DNA of 47,792 nt from Planctomycetota bacterium (GCA_028281445.1 JANQJW010000097.1:1-47792), one strand, 5' to 3'. Positions 1 through 6,829 are shown, counted from the stretch's first letter. The notes: a model not told the origin generated them from the sequence alone. Program-made: numbers and translations.

Positions 1-110
1 GGCTGCTACCGGGGAACGTGGCCGATACAGTACGCGTCCTTCTTGTGGACATTTTCGCACCGGGTCGGCTGTCGGAGCGGGCAGTACGGTTCGGCAGCCA
101 GGAGAGTTCT

Positions 111-896
111 ATGCGCAAGACCACGCTTGTCACGGCCGCGTTGATCGCGGTGCTCACATTTGGTGCCTGGGCGTCTACCGCCACCGCCGGGTGAGGCTGA
201 GGCCGCTCCTCTGCCAGTCTGGCAGAGCTCACCATTCGCTGGGAAACCGTCGAGCGCGTAAGCAAGGGTGGCGACAACACTGTCGTCACGGGTGACAGCG
301 CCTCCGAGTCGGAAGAGCCGCAAGAGCTCGCCCTCAAGTGGGGCGAGAAGCCCGTCGTCGTCTACGTGTGCGACGAAGCCGCCGGCTGCGAGGGCTTCGA
401 CAAGCTCGAAGAGGTCGTGCTGAAGGACGAGAAGGTCTCGCTCGGCATGAAGGCCTTCCGCACCGTCAAGATGCACCCCGACCACGCCGCGGTCGACCCG
501 GTCACCGAGGGCAAGGGCAAGGACGTGCCGCGCATGCTGATCATCGACCCGATCAGCCTCAAGGTCACGACGATCGAGAAGGGCAAGCTGAAGGCCAGCG
601 CGCTCTACTCCGCCATGAAGAAGGTGTCCGGCAAGGTCTACAAGGAGAAGCTGGACAAGCTCGTCAAGGCGCACCTCAAGCTTCTCACCAAGCAGGATCG
701 CCTGGCCAACGCTGAGAAGGTCCTGAGCGGCAAGGCCTCCCGTCTATCGGGCGAGGATGGCAAGAAGGCCGAGCGGGAGCTCAAGAAGGTCAAGGAAGAG
801 CACGACGAGGTGAAGAAGGAGCTCGCCGACCTCAAGAAGGAGCAGAAGGAGCTCTGGGCCTTGACCTTGAAGAGTGCCAAGAAGAAGAGCGCGTAG
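111..896 (+). CDS. secreted thioredoxin-like protein with coiled-coil tail; two in-frame UGA codons (candidate selenoprotein)
   Basis: The ATG at 111 follows GGAGAG by 4 nt and begins a clear Sec signal peptide (MRKTTLVTAALIAVLTFGAW, then ASTATA). Codons 28 and 30 (192-194 and 198-200) are TGA, separated by GGC, and the same frame then runs open to TAG at 896 (261 residues if both are read). After the UGAs come an acidic linker, a thioredoxin-fold-like segment (KPVVVYVCDEAAGCEGF ... PRMLIIDP) and a Lys/Glu-rich C-terminal coiled coil. Frame 0 after the UGAs has higher GC3 than the +1 frame, which favours readthrough over a double frameshift, although the +1 frame (GEAEAAPLP) is open for a short stretch. 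Selenocysteine insertion, paired frameshift errors and a pseudogene are all possible. The exact function is unknown; a redox role in the periplasm is inferred from the fold only. Confidence 0.6.
209..227 (+). promoter_or_regulatory. bSECIS-like hairpin downstream of two UGA codons
   Basis: CTCTGCCA (209-216), loop GTC (217-219) and TGGCAGAG (220-227) form a perfect 8-bp hairpin. The loop begins 22 nt after the UGA at 192-194 and 16 nt after the UGA at 198-200, and its first base is G. Bacterial SECIS elements are known to sit in the coding region with the apical loop about 16-37 nt after UGA and a G among the first two loop bases, so the geometry fits. Such a short hairpin can also occur by chance in GC-rich DNA. 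Confidence 0.35.
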
Positions 897-918
897 AGCG
901 CCAACGCAATCCATTCGG

Positions 919-960
919 AAGGCGGCTGTCGGGCAACGGCAGCCGCCTTTCTTCGTTTTG
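919..960 (+). terminator. rho-independent terminator after the thioredoxin-like gene
   Basis: AAGGCGGCTG (919-928) pairs perfectly with CAGCCGCCTT (940-949) around an 11-nt loop and is followed by a T-rich run (TTTCTTCGTTTT). It lies 23 nt after the stop codon at 896. Confidence 0.8.
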
Positions 961-977
961 CGAGCGCGTTTCTGCCC

Positions 978-1107
978 GGGGGCGTTCCGCCCCCGGACCC
1001 CCACTCTGAAGGGCGGACGCACGCCTCCCACAGCATGCGCACGCGGGAGCACGCACCGCGAGCCCACAACCGGTATCCGAGTAGGGGGCGTTCCGCCCCC
1101 GGACCCC
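978..1107. repeat. two identical 24-bp hairpin repeats
   Basis: The 24-bp sequence at 978-1001 recurs exactly at 1084-1107. Each copy contains GGGGGCG-TTC-CGCCCCC, a perfect 7-bp stem with a 3-nt loop, followed by GGACCCC. The copies are 106 bp apart in the same orientation. Confidence 0.75.
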
Positions 1108-1131
1108 GACGGTATTGCTCAAGAAGCAGTA

Positions 1132-1399
1132 GGGGAGGGCCCCTGTGCCCTCCCCCGCGGCCTCGCCTACGCCACGGAGTCGCGGGCTCCGCGACGCATC
1201 AGAAGCAGCGTCCGTCGGCGACAAGCGCGTCTCGACCCATCGGCCACGGCCACGGCCACGGCCACGGCAACGTGAGCGACTCTCGGACTCGCGCTGGCGT
1301 GCCCGAGCCTCCGTCCTCTCACGCGCGCTTCCACTTGTGCCGTGCGGATCGCCATTGGTGATCGCAGTCGACCGAGTAGGGGAGGGCCCTGTGCCCTCC
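1132..1399. repeat. pair of related GGAGGGC hairpin repeats
   Basis: GGGGAGGGC (1132-1140) pairs with GCCCTCCCC (1147-1155) around CCCTGT. A shorter copy has GGAGGGC (1381-1387) and GCCCTCC (1393-1399) around CCTGT. Both are preceded by GTAGG or AGTAGG. A similar GGAGGGCC/GGCCCTCC hairpin lies at 32709-32727. Confidence 0.65.
1241..1270. repeat. CGGCCA hexamer tandem repeat
   Basis: Four exact CGGCCA units (1241-1264) are followed by one variant unit, CGGCAA. It is a short tandem array in non-coding DNA with no assigned function. Confidence 0.8.
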
Positions 1400-1451
1400 A
1401 GTCCTCTTGCATCCCGACTCGCACTGGCGCGTCCGAGCCTCCGTCCTCTCA
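1286..1451. repeat. 36-bp imperfect direct repeat pair
   Basis: Positions 1286-1321 and 1416-1451 match at all but a few positions. Both start GACTCGC, continue CTGGCG and end GAGCCTCCGTCCTCTCA. They are 130 bp apart and in the same orientation, with the second copy touching the 3' end of the minus-strand gene at 1449. Confidence 0.7.
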
Positions 1452-1892
1452 CATCCCCCGCGCAGCCTCCACGAGTTGCTGCAACACCCGACTCGCGTGC
1501 GTCGGCGTAATCCCTCCCCCGTTGCTCGCCGCCTCGACGTCGTTGACCTCGTAGACAAGGCACGGGCCCTCGGGGGTGTCGATGATCGCCTGGGCCCGCT
1601 TCCATTCGCACCCGCTGCGACGCGTCTCGACCCGCGTCGCGCGGATCTCGTGGCGTACCCACTCGACGAACGGCTCGCCGTCGTCACCCGGGTAGGTGCG
1701 CCGTACGACGACCGACGCATCGTGGTCGATCAGATCGGCGCGGCGGACCGCCGTGTTGTAGCGCTCGGGATGTTCGGTCTTGTCGACGAGCGCCTTCCAC
1801 AGAACAGAACGATCCACCGCCGTCGCGGGACACCGCGCAAGCTCCTGCCAACAGCCATTCGTCTGATCCCTGCCCATGGACCCGAAGGGCAT
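1449..1892 (-). CDS. SRPBCC/START-like protein (DUF1857-like?)
   Basis: A 147-residue soluble protein without a signal peptide. The segment RSVLWKALVDKTEHPERYN near residues 28-46, followed by alternating beta-strand-like stretches (VVVRRTYPG, HEIRATRVETRR, CLVYEVNDVE) and a long C-terminal amphipathic helix, is the pattern of small START/SRPBCC ligand-binding proteins such as DUF1857 (AtaL-like). I chose the ATG at 1892 because the frame upstream becomes Arg-rich and overlaps the neighbouring gene; no strong ribosome binding site is visible. It lies 47 bp downstream of the basic hypothetical gene on the same strand, so the two are probably cotranscribed. The family assignment is by eye and tentative. 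Confidence 0.55.
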   Translation of the reverse strand: MPFGSMGRDQTNGCWQELARCPATAVDRSVLWKALVDKTEHPERYNTAVRRADLIDHDASVVVRRTYPGDDGEPFVEWVRHEIRATRVETRRSGCEWKRAQAIIDTPEGPCLVYEVNDVEAASNGGGITPTHASRVLQQLVEAARGM

Positions 1893-1939
1893 TATGCATA
1901 TGGCACCCACGCCGGCCGTGGCGCGGGCGCCCCGGAGTC

Positions 1940-2590
1940 TCAGTCCGCGTCGGCGCTCTTCACGCGCTCCGGAGCCGCGGCGGGCGCCTCGTGCCACGGC
2001 ACCCCGCTGCTCACCGTCTGCTCGCGGAACAGGGCCAGCGCGCGCGGATCCGTGAAGAACTCGGGCCGCCCGACGGCGACAAGCCGCGCCATCCAAGGCA
2101 GGAACGTCGCCGTCACGATGGCCCCGGGCCGGACGCGCTTCGCCTCGGCTGCCCCCAGCTTCTCGAGCAGGTGCAGCGTCAGGGGCGCACCCTCGAGCGG
2201 ATCCCAGACGACCAGCCGTTCCCGGTTGGCGGCCTGAACGACGAAGACGCCGCGCCGGCGCTCCGTCTCCCACCGCAGCGCCTGCCCTCGCTCTTCATCC
2301 GACAGCCCGCTCGTTTCGCAGAAGTTGCGCAGCACCGACCGTCCGTCTGCGGCCGAGCCGGGTAAGCAGAGCACGTCCTGCGTCGCGCGTGCCTGGTCTT
2401 CCGGCGGGACCTCGCTGCGCTCGGGGTGTGCCTCGATCACGGCGCCGTAGTGATCGCGCCCGAAAGCCGCCAGGCTCTCGAGGATCGCGCCGACCTGTCG
2501 CCGCCAGGCGACCAGCTCGGGGCGTGTGGCCTGAGCCGCCGCCTTCTTCGCGCGCGCCTGCTTCCGCCTCTTGGATCTGCGCCTTGCCAT
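1940..2590 (-). CDS. hypothetical protein with basic N-terminus
   Basis: 216 residues starting MARRRSKRRKQARAKKAAAQ, a strongly basic N-terminus of the kind that could bind nucleic acid. An alpha/beta body follows (HYGAVIEAHPE, VFVVQAANRERLVVWDP, GAIVTATFLPWMARLVAVG). There is no signal peptide or membrane segment. The ATG at 2590 follows GGAG, and in-frame codons further upstream run into unrelated sequence, so this start is preferred. I do not recognise the family. The next gene on the strand, the START-like protein, begins 47 bp downstream. The gene is divergent from the cytochrome gene starting at 2794, so 2591-2793 is the shared promoter region. Confidence 0.7.
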   Translation of the reverse strand: MARRRSKRRKQARAKKAAAQATRPELVAWRRQVGAILESLAAFGRDHYGAVIEAHPERSEVPPEDQARATQDVLCLPGSAADGRSVLRNFCETSGLSDEERGQALRWETERRRGVFVVQAANRERLVVWDPLEGAPLTLHLLEKLGAAEAKRVRPGAIVTATFLPWMARLVAVGRPEFFTDPRALALFREQTVSSGVPWHEAPAAAPERVKSADAD

Positions 2591-2793
2591 GCTGCTCCGA
2601 CTCCTCGGCCCTCTACTGTCCACGCCGCGGGGACACAGCCGTGACCGATCTTCACATCCGCCTTGGGGTCCCCCGCCGTCTCCCTGGACAATCGGCCCCC
2701 AGAACCGGTCGGCGCACCTACTCGACCAACCCGAGTTCCTTGATTCCCCGCTTTCGGCGCGGCAGCATCGGGACACCCAAGGAGATACACCCA

Positions 2794-3261
2794 ATGCGCA
2801 AGCTCCCCACCCGCATCGGCCTGGCTCTTGCCGGCGTCGCCTTCTTCTCGATCGCCCTGGCCGTGTCCGTGGCCGTGATCGCCGAGCCCGCCCCCAAGCC
2901 CGTGGCCGGAATCACCAACATCATGAACGCCGTGAACCACGAGACAGAGGGTCTCTACGGCATGATCAAGAAGTTCTGCGATGGCGGCGGCCAGGGCAGC
3001 GCCGACCAGTGGAAGATGATGCGCCACCGCGCGCAGGTCATGGCCGAGTGCGGCAACATCCTGATGGCCAAGTCGCCGCCGCGCGGCGCCGACGACGCAG
3101 CCGGCATGGCCAAGTGGAAGCAGCACTGCGCCAACTTCCGCGATGCGTCCAAGAAGCTCAGCAAGGCGCTCGCCTTCAAGAAGATGAACAAGGTCACACC
3201 CGCGCTGGCCGCCGTCGCCGCCCAGTGCGATGCGTGTCATAACGATCACAAGTCGAATTAG
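2794..3261 (+). CDS. cytochrome c'-like secreted heme protein
   Basis: The ATG at 2794 lies 8 nt after AAGGAGA. Residues 1-30 form a signal peptide (hydrophobic core LALAGVAFFSIALAVSVAVIA). The mature part is all-helical, about 125 residues, and carries a single heme c attachment site CDACH (Cys145, Cys148, His149) at the extreme C-terminus. A C-terminal CxxCH on a small four-helix protein is the hallmark of class II cytochrome c (cytochrome c' / c-556). Such proteins are periplasmic and bind small gases or carry electrons; which role applies here cannot be read from sequence. The gene is monocistronic, followed by a strong hairpin terminator. Confidence 0.75.
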   Translation: MRKLPTRIGLALAGVAFFSIALAVSVAVIAEPAPKPVAGITNIMNAVNHETEGLYGMIKKFCDGGGQGSADQWKMMRHRAQVMAECGNILMAKSPPRGADDAAGMAKWKQHCANFRDASKKLSKALAFKKMNKVTPALAAVAAQCDACHNDHKSN

Positions 3262-3282
3262 GCACTGCTGACAAGACGAAGA

Positions 3283-3320
3283 ACGCCCGCGGTCGCTTGC
3301 GCGATCGCGGGCGTCTTTGT
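3283..3320. terminator. hairpin terminator between convergent genes
   Basis: A 13-bp stem with one G-T wobble pairs 3283-3295 (ACGCCCGCGGTCG) with 3302-3314 (CGATCGCGGGCGT) around a 6-nt loop, followed by CTTTGTGT. It lies between the cytochrome gene and the convergent TPR protein gene and may serve both. Confidence 0.7.
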
Positions 3321-3336
3321 GTACCGAGGATGAACG

Positions 3337-5169
3337 CTACTTCTTCGCGTTGCCCTTTGCGTCGGACTTCTCCGGCGGGGGAGGCGGCGGCAACAGCGCC
3401 ATCGCCAGCGCCGGGGCCGTGCGGTCGTCGGGCCTGAGCTCGAGCACGCGGTGGATGGCCGTCGTGGCCTGTGCCTGCTCACCCAACGCGACCTGGAAGT
3501 AGGCGACGAGCAGCTGCGCCTCGACGTCATCCGGGTTGCTTGCTGTGTGCGCCACGAGCTTGGCGAACGCGTCGTCGAACTTCTGCGGTCCCTTGTCGTA
3601 GAGCGGACGCGGATCGAACCGGTAGCCGCGCGGGAAGGCGTCCAGCGCCGCGGCGTCGGCCAGGGCCTTGCTGGCCGCACCGTACCGCCCAAGCGCGAAG
3701 TTCGCGTGCATCTGGCCTAGCAGCGCCTCGCCGTTGGTCGGCTCGGCAGCGTTCACGCTCTGAAACTTCTCGAGCGCCGTCTTGTAGTCGCCCTTGAGGA
3801 ACGCGTTGACGGCCGGCTGGAAGTCGGCGTGCGGCTCTGCCGCCGGCGCGTTCGGATCGACAGGCTCCTGCGGACCCGCGGGCTGCTGCTGCGGTTCGTC
3901 GACCGCCGGCTGCACCTTGTTCGGGTTCTCTACGACGACCGGATCTTCTTCCGGCTCGACGACGACCTCTTCGACGATCACTGGCACCTCGTACGGCACC
4001 GTCTCGACGAAGTGGGTGCGGTACGCCGGGCCGTAGTAGCTGACGCCGAAGCCGAAGACGACCGGGTAGGCGGGTGCCCACCAGCCACCCCAGCCCCAAC
4101 CGGGTCCGTACCCCCAGTAGCCACCCCAGCCCCAGCGCCAGTAGAAGCCGCCGTGGTGATGGTGATGGTGGTGATGGTGGCCGTGGCCGATGTGGTAGCC
4201 CCTGCCGGTGCGTGTGCCGAGGATGCCCGTGCGGCGCGTGCCCGGCCGGCTACGCACGGCGCCACCCGTCGCGCGGGTGCTGACGCCGCCTGCGACCGCG
4301 CGTGCCCCGCCGAAGCGGCCCGCGCGTGTGCCTACGGTGCCCGTGCGGCCGGCCCGCGTCCCTGCGATGGCGCCACGCCCGGCGCGGGTCGTGATGGCAC
4401 CCGAGCGTCCGGCGCGGGCGCGCGTCGTGGTCCGGTTGCCCAGGATGCTGCTGCGGCCGGCGGCGCCGGTCCGCGTCCGGGTGCCGACCCGGCTCGAGCG
4501 CGCCAGGCGAGTGTCCCCGCGAGAGGACGCTGCCGTTCCCCGGGAGCGAACACTGCCGGCCCGCGTGCCGCCGCGGCTGGTGCGGCTGGAGAGCCGGCTC
4601 AGCGAGGCCCGGCTGGTACCGGCGCGACTACGGCTGCTCAGGCTGCTGGCGCGCGAGGAGCGGAGGCGCGACGTCGAGCCCGTGCGGGAACGGCTCGAGC
4701 TCCAGTTCGGGTTGCGAGAGACCGTCGGTGCGCGCGAGCGGGCGGACGTGCTGCGACTCGCACCGATCCGCGATGTCGAGACGCCGCGGCTGCGCGAGGA
4801 AGTGAATCCGCGGGAGGGGATCCCGCGCGTGCGCGACGACGTGCCGCGAGAGCCCGAGAAACCGCGGCTGCGGGAGGATGAGAGGCCCCTGCTGCTGCCA
4901 GAGAACCCGCGGCTGCGGGACGACGAGAACCCTCGGCTGCCGCCGGAGAAGCCCCGGCTCCCGGAGAATCCCCGGCTGCCGCCGGAGAACCCACGACTGC
5001 CCGAGAACCCGCGGCTCATGCCGCCGCCGCCGCGGAAACCACCGCCGCCCGCACGGGCGCCGCCGCCGCCTCGGACTCCACCACCGCGGCCGCCGCGGGC
5101 TTCAGCCTCAGCGAGCGGGACGAGAACAAGGGCGAGCAAGGCAAGCCCGGATACGACGTACTTCCACAT
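3337..5169 (-). CDS. secreted Arg/Gly/Ser- and His-rich low-complexity protein with C-terminal TPR domain
   Basis: 610 residues from the ATG at 5169, which is preceded by GGAG. A signal peptide (VVSGLALLALVLVPLAEA) leads into about 100 residues of RGFSGS/RGFSGG-type repeats, then about 200 residues dominated by Arg, Ser, Thr and Gly, a run of nine histidines (331-339), and a Trp/Gly/Tyr-rich patch (YWRWGWGGYWGYGPGWGWGG). An acidic Val/Glu/Pro linker follows, and residues from about 447 onward form TPR-like helices (FLKGDYKTALEKFQ, LLGQMHANFALGRYGAASKA, LLVAYFQVALGEQAQATTA). TPR domains mediate protein contacts; the extremely basic N-terminal half suggests surface or envelope association with an anionic polymer. 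No enzymatic motif is visible. A transposon-like element sits 72 bp upstream of the start. Confidence 0.8.
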   Translation of the reverse strand: MWKYVVSGLALLALVLVPLAEAEARGGRGGGVRGGGGARAGGGGFRGGGGMSRGFSGSRGFSGGSRGFSGSRGFSGGSRGFSSSRSRGFSGSSRGLSSSRSRGFSGSRGTSSRTRGIPSRGFTSSRSRGVSTSRIGASRSTSARSRAPTVSRNPNWSSSRSRTGSTSRLRSSRASSLSSRSRAGTSRASLSRLSSRTSRGGTRAGSVRSRGTAASSRGDTRLARSSRVGTRTRTGAAGRSSILGNRTTTRARAGRSGAITTRAGRGAIAGTRAGRTGTVGTRAGRFGGARAVAGGVSTRATGGAVRSRPGTRRTGILGTRTGRGYHIGHGHHHHHHHHHGGFYWRWGWGGYWGYGPGWGWGGWWAPAYPVVFGFGVSYYGPAYRTHFVETVPYEVPVIVEEVVVEPEEDPVVVENPNKVQPAVDEPQQQPAGPQEPVDPNAPAAEPHADFQPAVNAFLKGDYKTALEKFQSVNAAEPTNGEALLGQMHANFALGRYGAASKALADAAALDAFPRGYRFDPRPLYDKGPQKFDDAFAKLVAHTASNPDDVEAQLLVAYFQVALGEQAQATTAIHRVLELRPDDRTAPALAMALLPPPPPPEKSDAKGNAKK

Positions 5170-5241
5170 GTGACAGCTCCACAAGTCCTGGGTGCCTGGC
5201 TGCCGGAAGCCTGTAGCCCACCCCATCATCGCACACCCCGG

Positions 5242-5257
5242 GCCAATTGGCGGGAGT
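5242..5257 (+). repeat. left terminal inverted repeat (with possible target duplication)
   Basis: GCCAATTGGCGGGAGT is the exact reverse complement of 6793-6808. The inner bases, GTGTACTTGACGCAA, are partly conserved at the right end. The TTGACG here could also serve as a -35 box reading into the cargo genes, though no good -10 box follows. Confidence 0.7.
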
Positions 5258-5305
5258 GTGTACTTGACGCAATCTGCCAATCCGCCCGTTAGGGGGCCGT
5301 TAGTC

Positions 5306-5352
5306 CAGCCGCGAGGCGCGGTCCTGCCCCCATTATTCGCCTCGCGCGGCTG
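5306..5352. repeat. inverted repeat upstream of the cargo genes
   Basis: CAGCC-GCGAGGCG (5306-5318) pairs with CGCCTCGC-GC-GGCTG (5338-5352), with one 2-nt bulge and a 19-nt AT-richer loop. It lies about 80 bp before the DUF3467-like start, inside the element. It may be an operator, a leader hairpin or part of the transposon end. Confidence 0.5.
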
Positions 5353-5431
5353 CCGGTGTGCGCTCTGCTGCTCCGTGGGCTAGTCTTCGTGGGCCGCTGG
5401 GCCGATAGTTTCCTCGGAGCGGCGGAGACGC

Positions 5432-5743
5432 ATGAGCGACGACAAGACCATCATCGGCGGTATCCCCACGTATTACGCGAACATCCTGAGGGTGCAGCGG
5501 ACGCCCGTGGATTTCACGATCATCTTCGCATCCAAAGTGGCGTCAGGAATCGCCAGCGCGTCCGACGAAGGTGTAGAGACGGACCATTGCAGGATCGTGC
5601 TGAGTCCGGTGGCCGCGAAGCTCATGGTGAAGCACTTGGGGATGACCGTGGAGTCGTACGAAGAGAGCACGGGCAGCAAGATTCCAGTCCCCGGCGACAT
5701 CGAAGTGAAGAAGACCGGCGATCTTGCGGAGGAATCCGATTGA
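5432..5743 (+). CDS. DUF3467-like protein
   Basis: 103 residues from the ATG at 5432, with GGAG upstream. The order of motifs matches the small DUF3467 family: an N-terminal YYANILRVQRTPVDFTIIF strand pair, then CRIVLSPVAAKLMVKHLGMT leading into ESYEESTG. Family members have the pattern 'N.v.v..sp.dF.l.F ... riv.sp.hak.l...l...v..YE..fG'. The family function is unknown. It is the first gene of a three-gene unit: its TGA overlaps the TTG start of the next gene in TTGA. It lies inside the transposon-like element and reads away from the left end, so it is cargo. Confidence 0.75.
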   Translation: MSDDKTIIGGIPTYYANILRVQRTPVDFTIIFASKVASGIASASDEGVETDHCRIVLSPVAAKLMVKHLGMTVESYEESTGSKIPVPGDIEVKKTGDLAEESD

Positions 5744-5958
5744 AAGTCTCTATTAGCTGGAAGGGCGCTCCCACTGTGCTAGTCGAGGCCGAGTCGCACA
5801 GAGATCGTCCTGGATTCGGCGTCATGTTTGATCCAGTCAGCGGCTTCGTCATCTCGTTGTCTCATGTGCAGCACTATGACGCCGAAAGGCGCCGCTCGGC
5901 GGTGCGCATGGGTATGCGCCACATCTTCAGGAAGATGAGACAGCACGAGAGCGGCTAA
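5740..5958 (+). CDS. small hypothetical cargo protein
   Basis: 72 residues from the TTG at 5740, preceded by GGAGG and overlapping the stop of the DUF3467-like gene by four bases (TTGA), which supports translational coupling. The sequence begins MKVSISWKGAPTVLVEA and ends in a basic segment (YDAERRRSAVRMGMRHIFRK). I do not recognise a family. Its place between a DUF3467-like gene and a PemK/MazF-like gene makes an accessory or antidote role conceivable, but nothing in the sequence proves it. Confidence 0.6.
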   Translation: MKVSISWKGAPTVLVEAESHRDRPGFGVMFDPVSGFVISLSHVQHYDAERRRSAVRMGMRHIFRKMRQHESG

Positions 5959-5966
5959 GGAGTGCC

Positions 5967-6305
5967 GTGCGGCCGGGCGAGGTTTACCGCTGGCAGGACG
6001 ATACCGACCGAACCATGCATCGGTTCGTTATTGTCCGCGCAGAACACCTCTGCGACGACTACGTCACTGCTGTTCCAATCTACTCGCAGAAGACGCAGCA
6101 GCAGGCTGACGAACCTACTCATGTTCCGATAGCGCCGGACGGCGCTGGGATTGTCCATGTATCAGTTGCGCACGCCGAGGACGTGACCACACTCACGGCG
6201 AACGAGGGCAGAGTTGACGACGCGCCCATTAGCACACTGGACGATGACGTGATGACGGACATCCGGCGCTGCATCGGAGTGGCGATGGGCACCTACTGCG
6301 CGTAG
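5967..6305 (+). CDS. PemK/MazF-fold-like protein (possible endoribonuclease toxin)
   Basis: 112 residues from the GTG at 5967, with AAGGAG four bases upstream. The order of elements follows the PemK/MazF barrel: MRPGEVYRW at the N-terminus (MazF: RGDIvwv), then HRFVIVRAEHLCDDYVTAVPIYS (the 'rPvlVvs...v.vapits' strands), a VPI strand, VSVAHAEDVTTLTANEGR (the 'S.v.veqi.tvd..rl' segment), and a C-terminal helix DVMTDIRRCIGVAMG. MazF proteins cut RNA and pair with a small antitoxin. No recognised antitoxin precedes it; the DUF3467-like and 72-residue proteins are the only candidates. The classical Arg and Thr/Ser catalytic positions are not obvious, so activity is uncertain. Confidence 0.5.
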   Translation: MRPGEVYRWQDDTDRTMHRFVIVRAEHLCDDYVTAVPIYSQKTQQQADEPTHVPIAPDGAGIVHVSVAHAEDVTTLTANEGRVDDAPISTLDDDVMTDIRRCIGVAMGTYCA

Positions 6306-6734
6306 CGAAGCCGCTTTCCAACCGCTGCACTGACAGCGCGCGAGAACCGCTGTCCGTCGTCCAGCGTGCGCGTGTTCCAGCGGAACTCAAACTCGCTCAG
6401 GTAGCGGTGTAGGTGCTTCTTGGAGACAGAGTGAAACGTCCCCATGAGCCCGCGCTTGAGAAGCGAGAAACACGGACTCGACCGTGTTGCTGTGAATGTC
6501 CGTGCCCTTGCGAACGTACTCAAGGCGCGTGTGCTGCGTTGTGTGGTGGCCGCCAGCGAAGTACGGATCGAGTCCCTTGTAGACGTGGTACTCGTCGGTC
6601 ATCAACCGTGACTTGTCGGGATCGACGTGCTTCCACAGCAAGGGCATCAACTCCGACGCCGCGCCCTGCATGCGTACGCCACCACACGACCAGCACCAGT
6701 GCCCCAGCGGGTGCAAGTGGGCATACCACGACAA
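6293..6734 (-). pseudogene. IS1595/ISXO2-like transposase, C-terminal remnant with frameshift
   Basis: Reading on the minus strand from 6734, the sequence ELMPLLWKHVDPDKSRLMTDEYHVYKGL and then EYVRKGTDIHSNTVESVF matches the DDE core of ISXO2-type transposases (catalytic D in TDEY, E in TVE). After an AAA/TTT run at 6468-6470 the frame changes, and the end continues as FSLLKRGLMGTFH ... HLHRYLSEFEFRWNTRT to the stop at 6293. About the first half of a normal 300-residue transposase, including most of the zinc ribbon and the first catalytic Asp region, is missing. A CWSC motif just before the core may be a leftover of the ribbon. It converges on and overlaps the PemK-like gene by 13 bp. Confidence 0.85.
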
Positions 6735-6792
6735 CTAGAGCCTAATACGCACCTAGCAAGGCAGGGGTTCCGGTCGTTTGCGCTTTCTACCT

Positions 6793-6808
6793 ACTCCCGC
6801 CAATTGGC
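6793..6808 (-). repeat. right terminal inverted repeat
   Basis: ACTCCCGCCAATTGGC is the exact reverse complement of 5242-5257. It ends 21 bp before the stop codon of the dicarboxylate symporter gene, so the insertion spared that gene. Confidence 0.7.
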
Positions 6809-6829
6809 AGCGAGGGACCTACGACCCGC

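Larger units (their letters stand above)
897..1448. other. 552-bp non-coding stretch with repeats and hairpins
   Basis: After the terminator I see no credible gene. The short frames here are Arg/Pro/Ser-rich shadow translations with no RBS or homology signal. The stretch holds two copies of a GC-rich hairpin, two copies of a different hairpin, a hexamer tandem array and a roughly 36-bp imperfect direct repeat, each listed separately. It looks like an accumulation site for small intergenic repeats between convergent genes. Confidence 0.6.
5242..6808. mobile_element. IS1595/ISXO2-related non-autonomous element with toxin-like cargo
   Basis: The boundaries are set by GCCAATTGGCGGGAGT at 5242-5257 and its exact reverse complement at 6793-6808. 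Similarity continues inward with gaps (GTA and CGCAA shared). Inside lie three plus-strand genes with overlapping or tightly spaced starts (DUF3467-like, small unknown, PemK/MazF-like) and, convergently, the C-terminal half of an ISXO2-type DDE transposase. Because CCAATTGG is palindromic, it may be the 8-bp target duplication expected for IS1595-family insertions, with the true inverted repeat starting CGGGAGT. At about 1.57 kb with a truncated, frameshifted transposase, it could move only in trans. Confidence 0.6.

Noticed and set aside
4153..4179. The nine-histidine stretch as an artificial tag or vector sequence
   Set aside because: It is within a long native low-complexity protein, uses mixed CAC/CAT codons and is flanked by natural G/W/Y-rich sequence.
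5264..5292. TTGACG as a -35 box of a promoter for the cargo genes
   Set aside because: No convincing -10 box lies 16-18 nt downstream, and the hexamer is within the element end; kept only as a remark.
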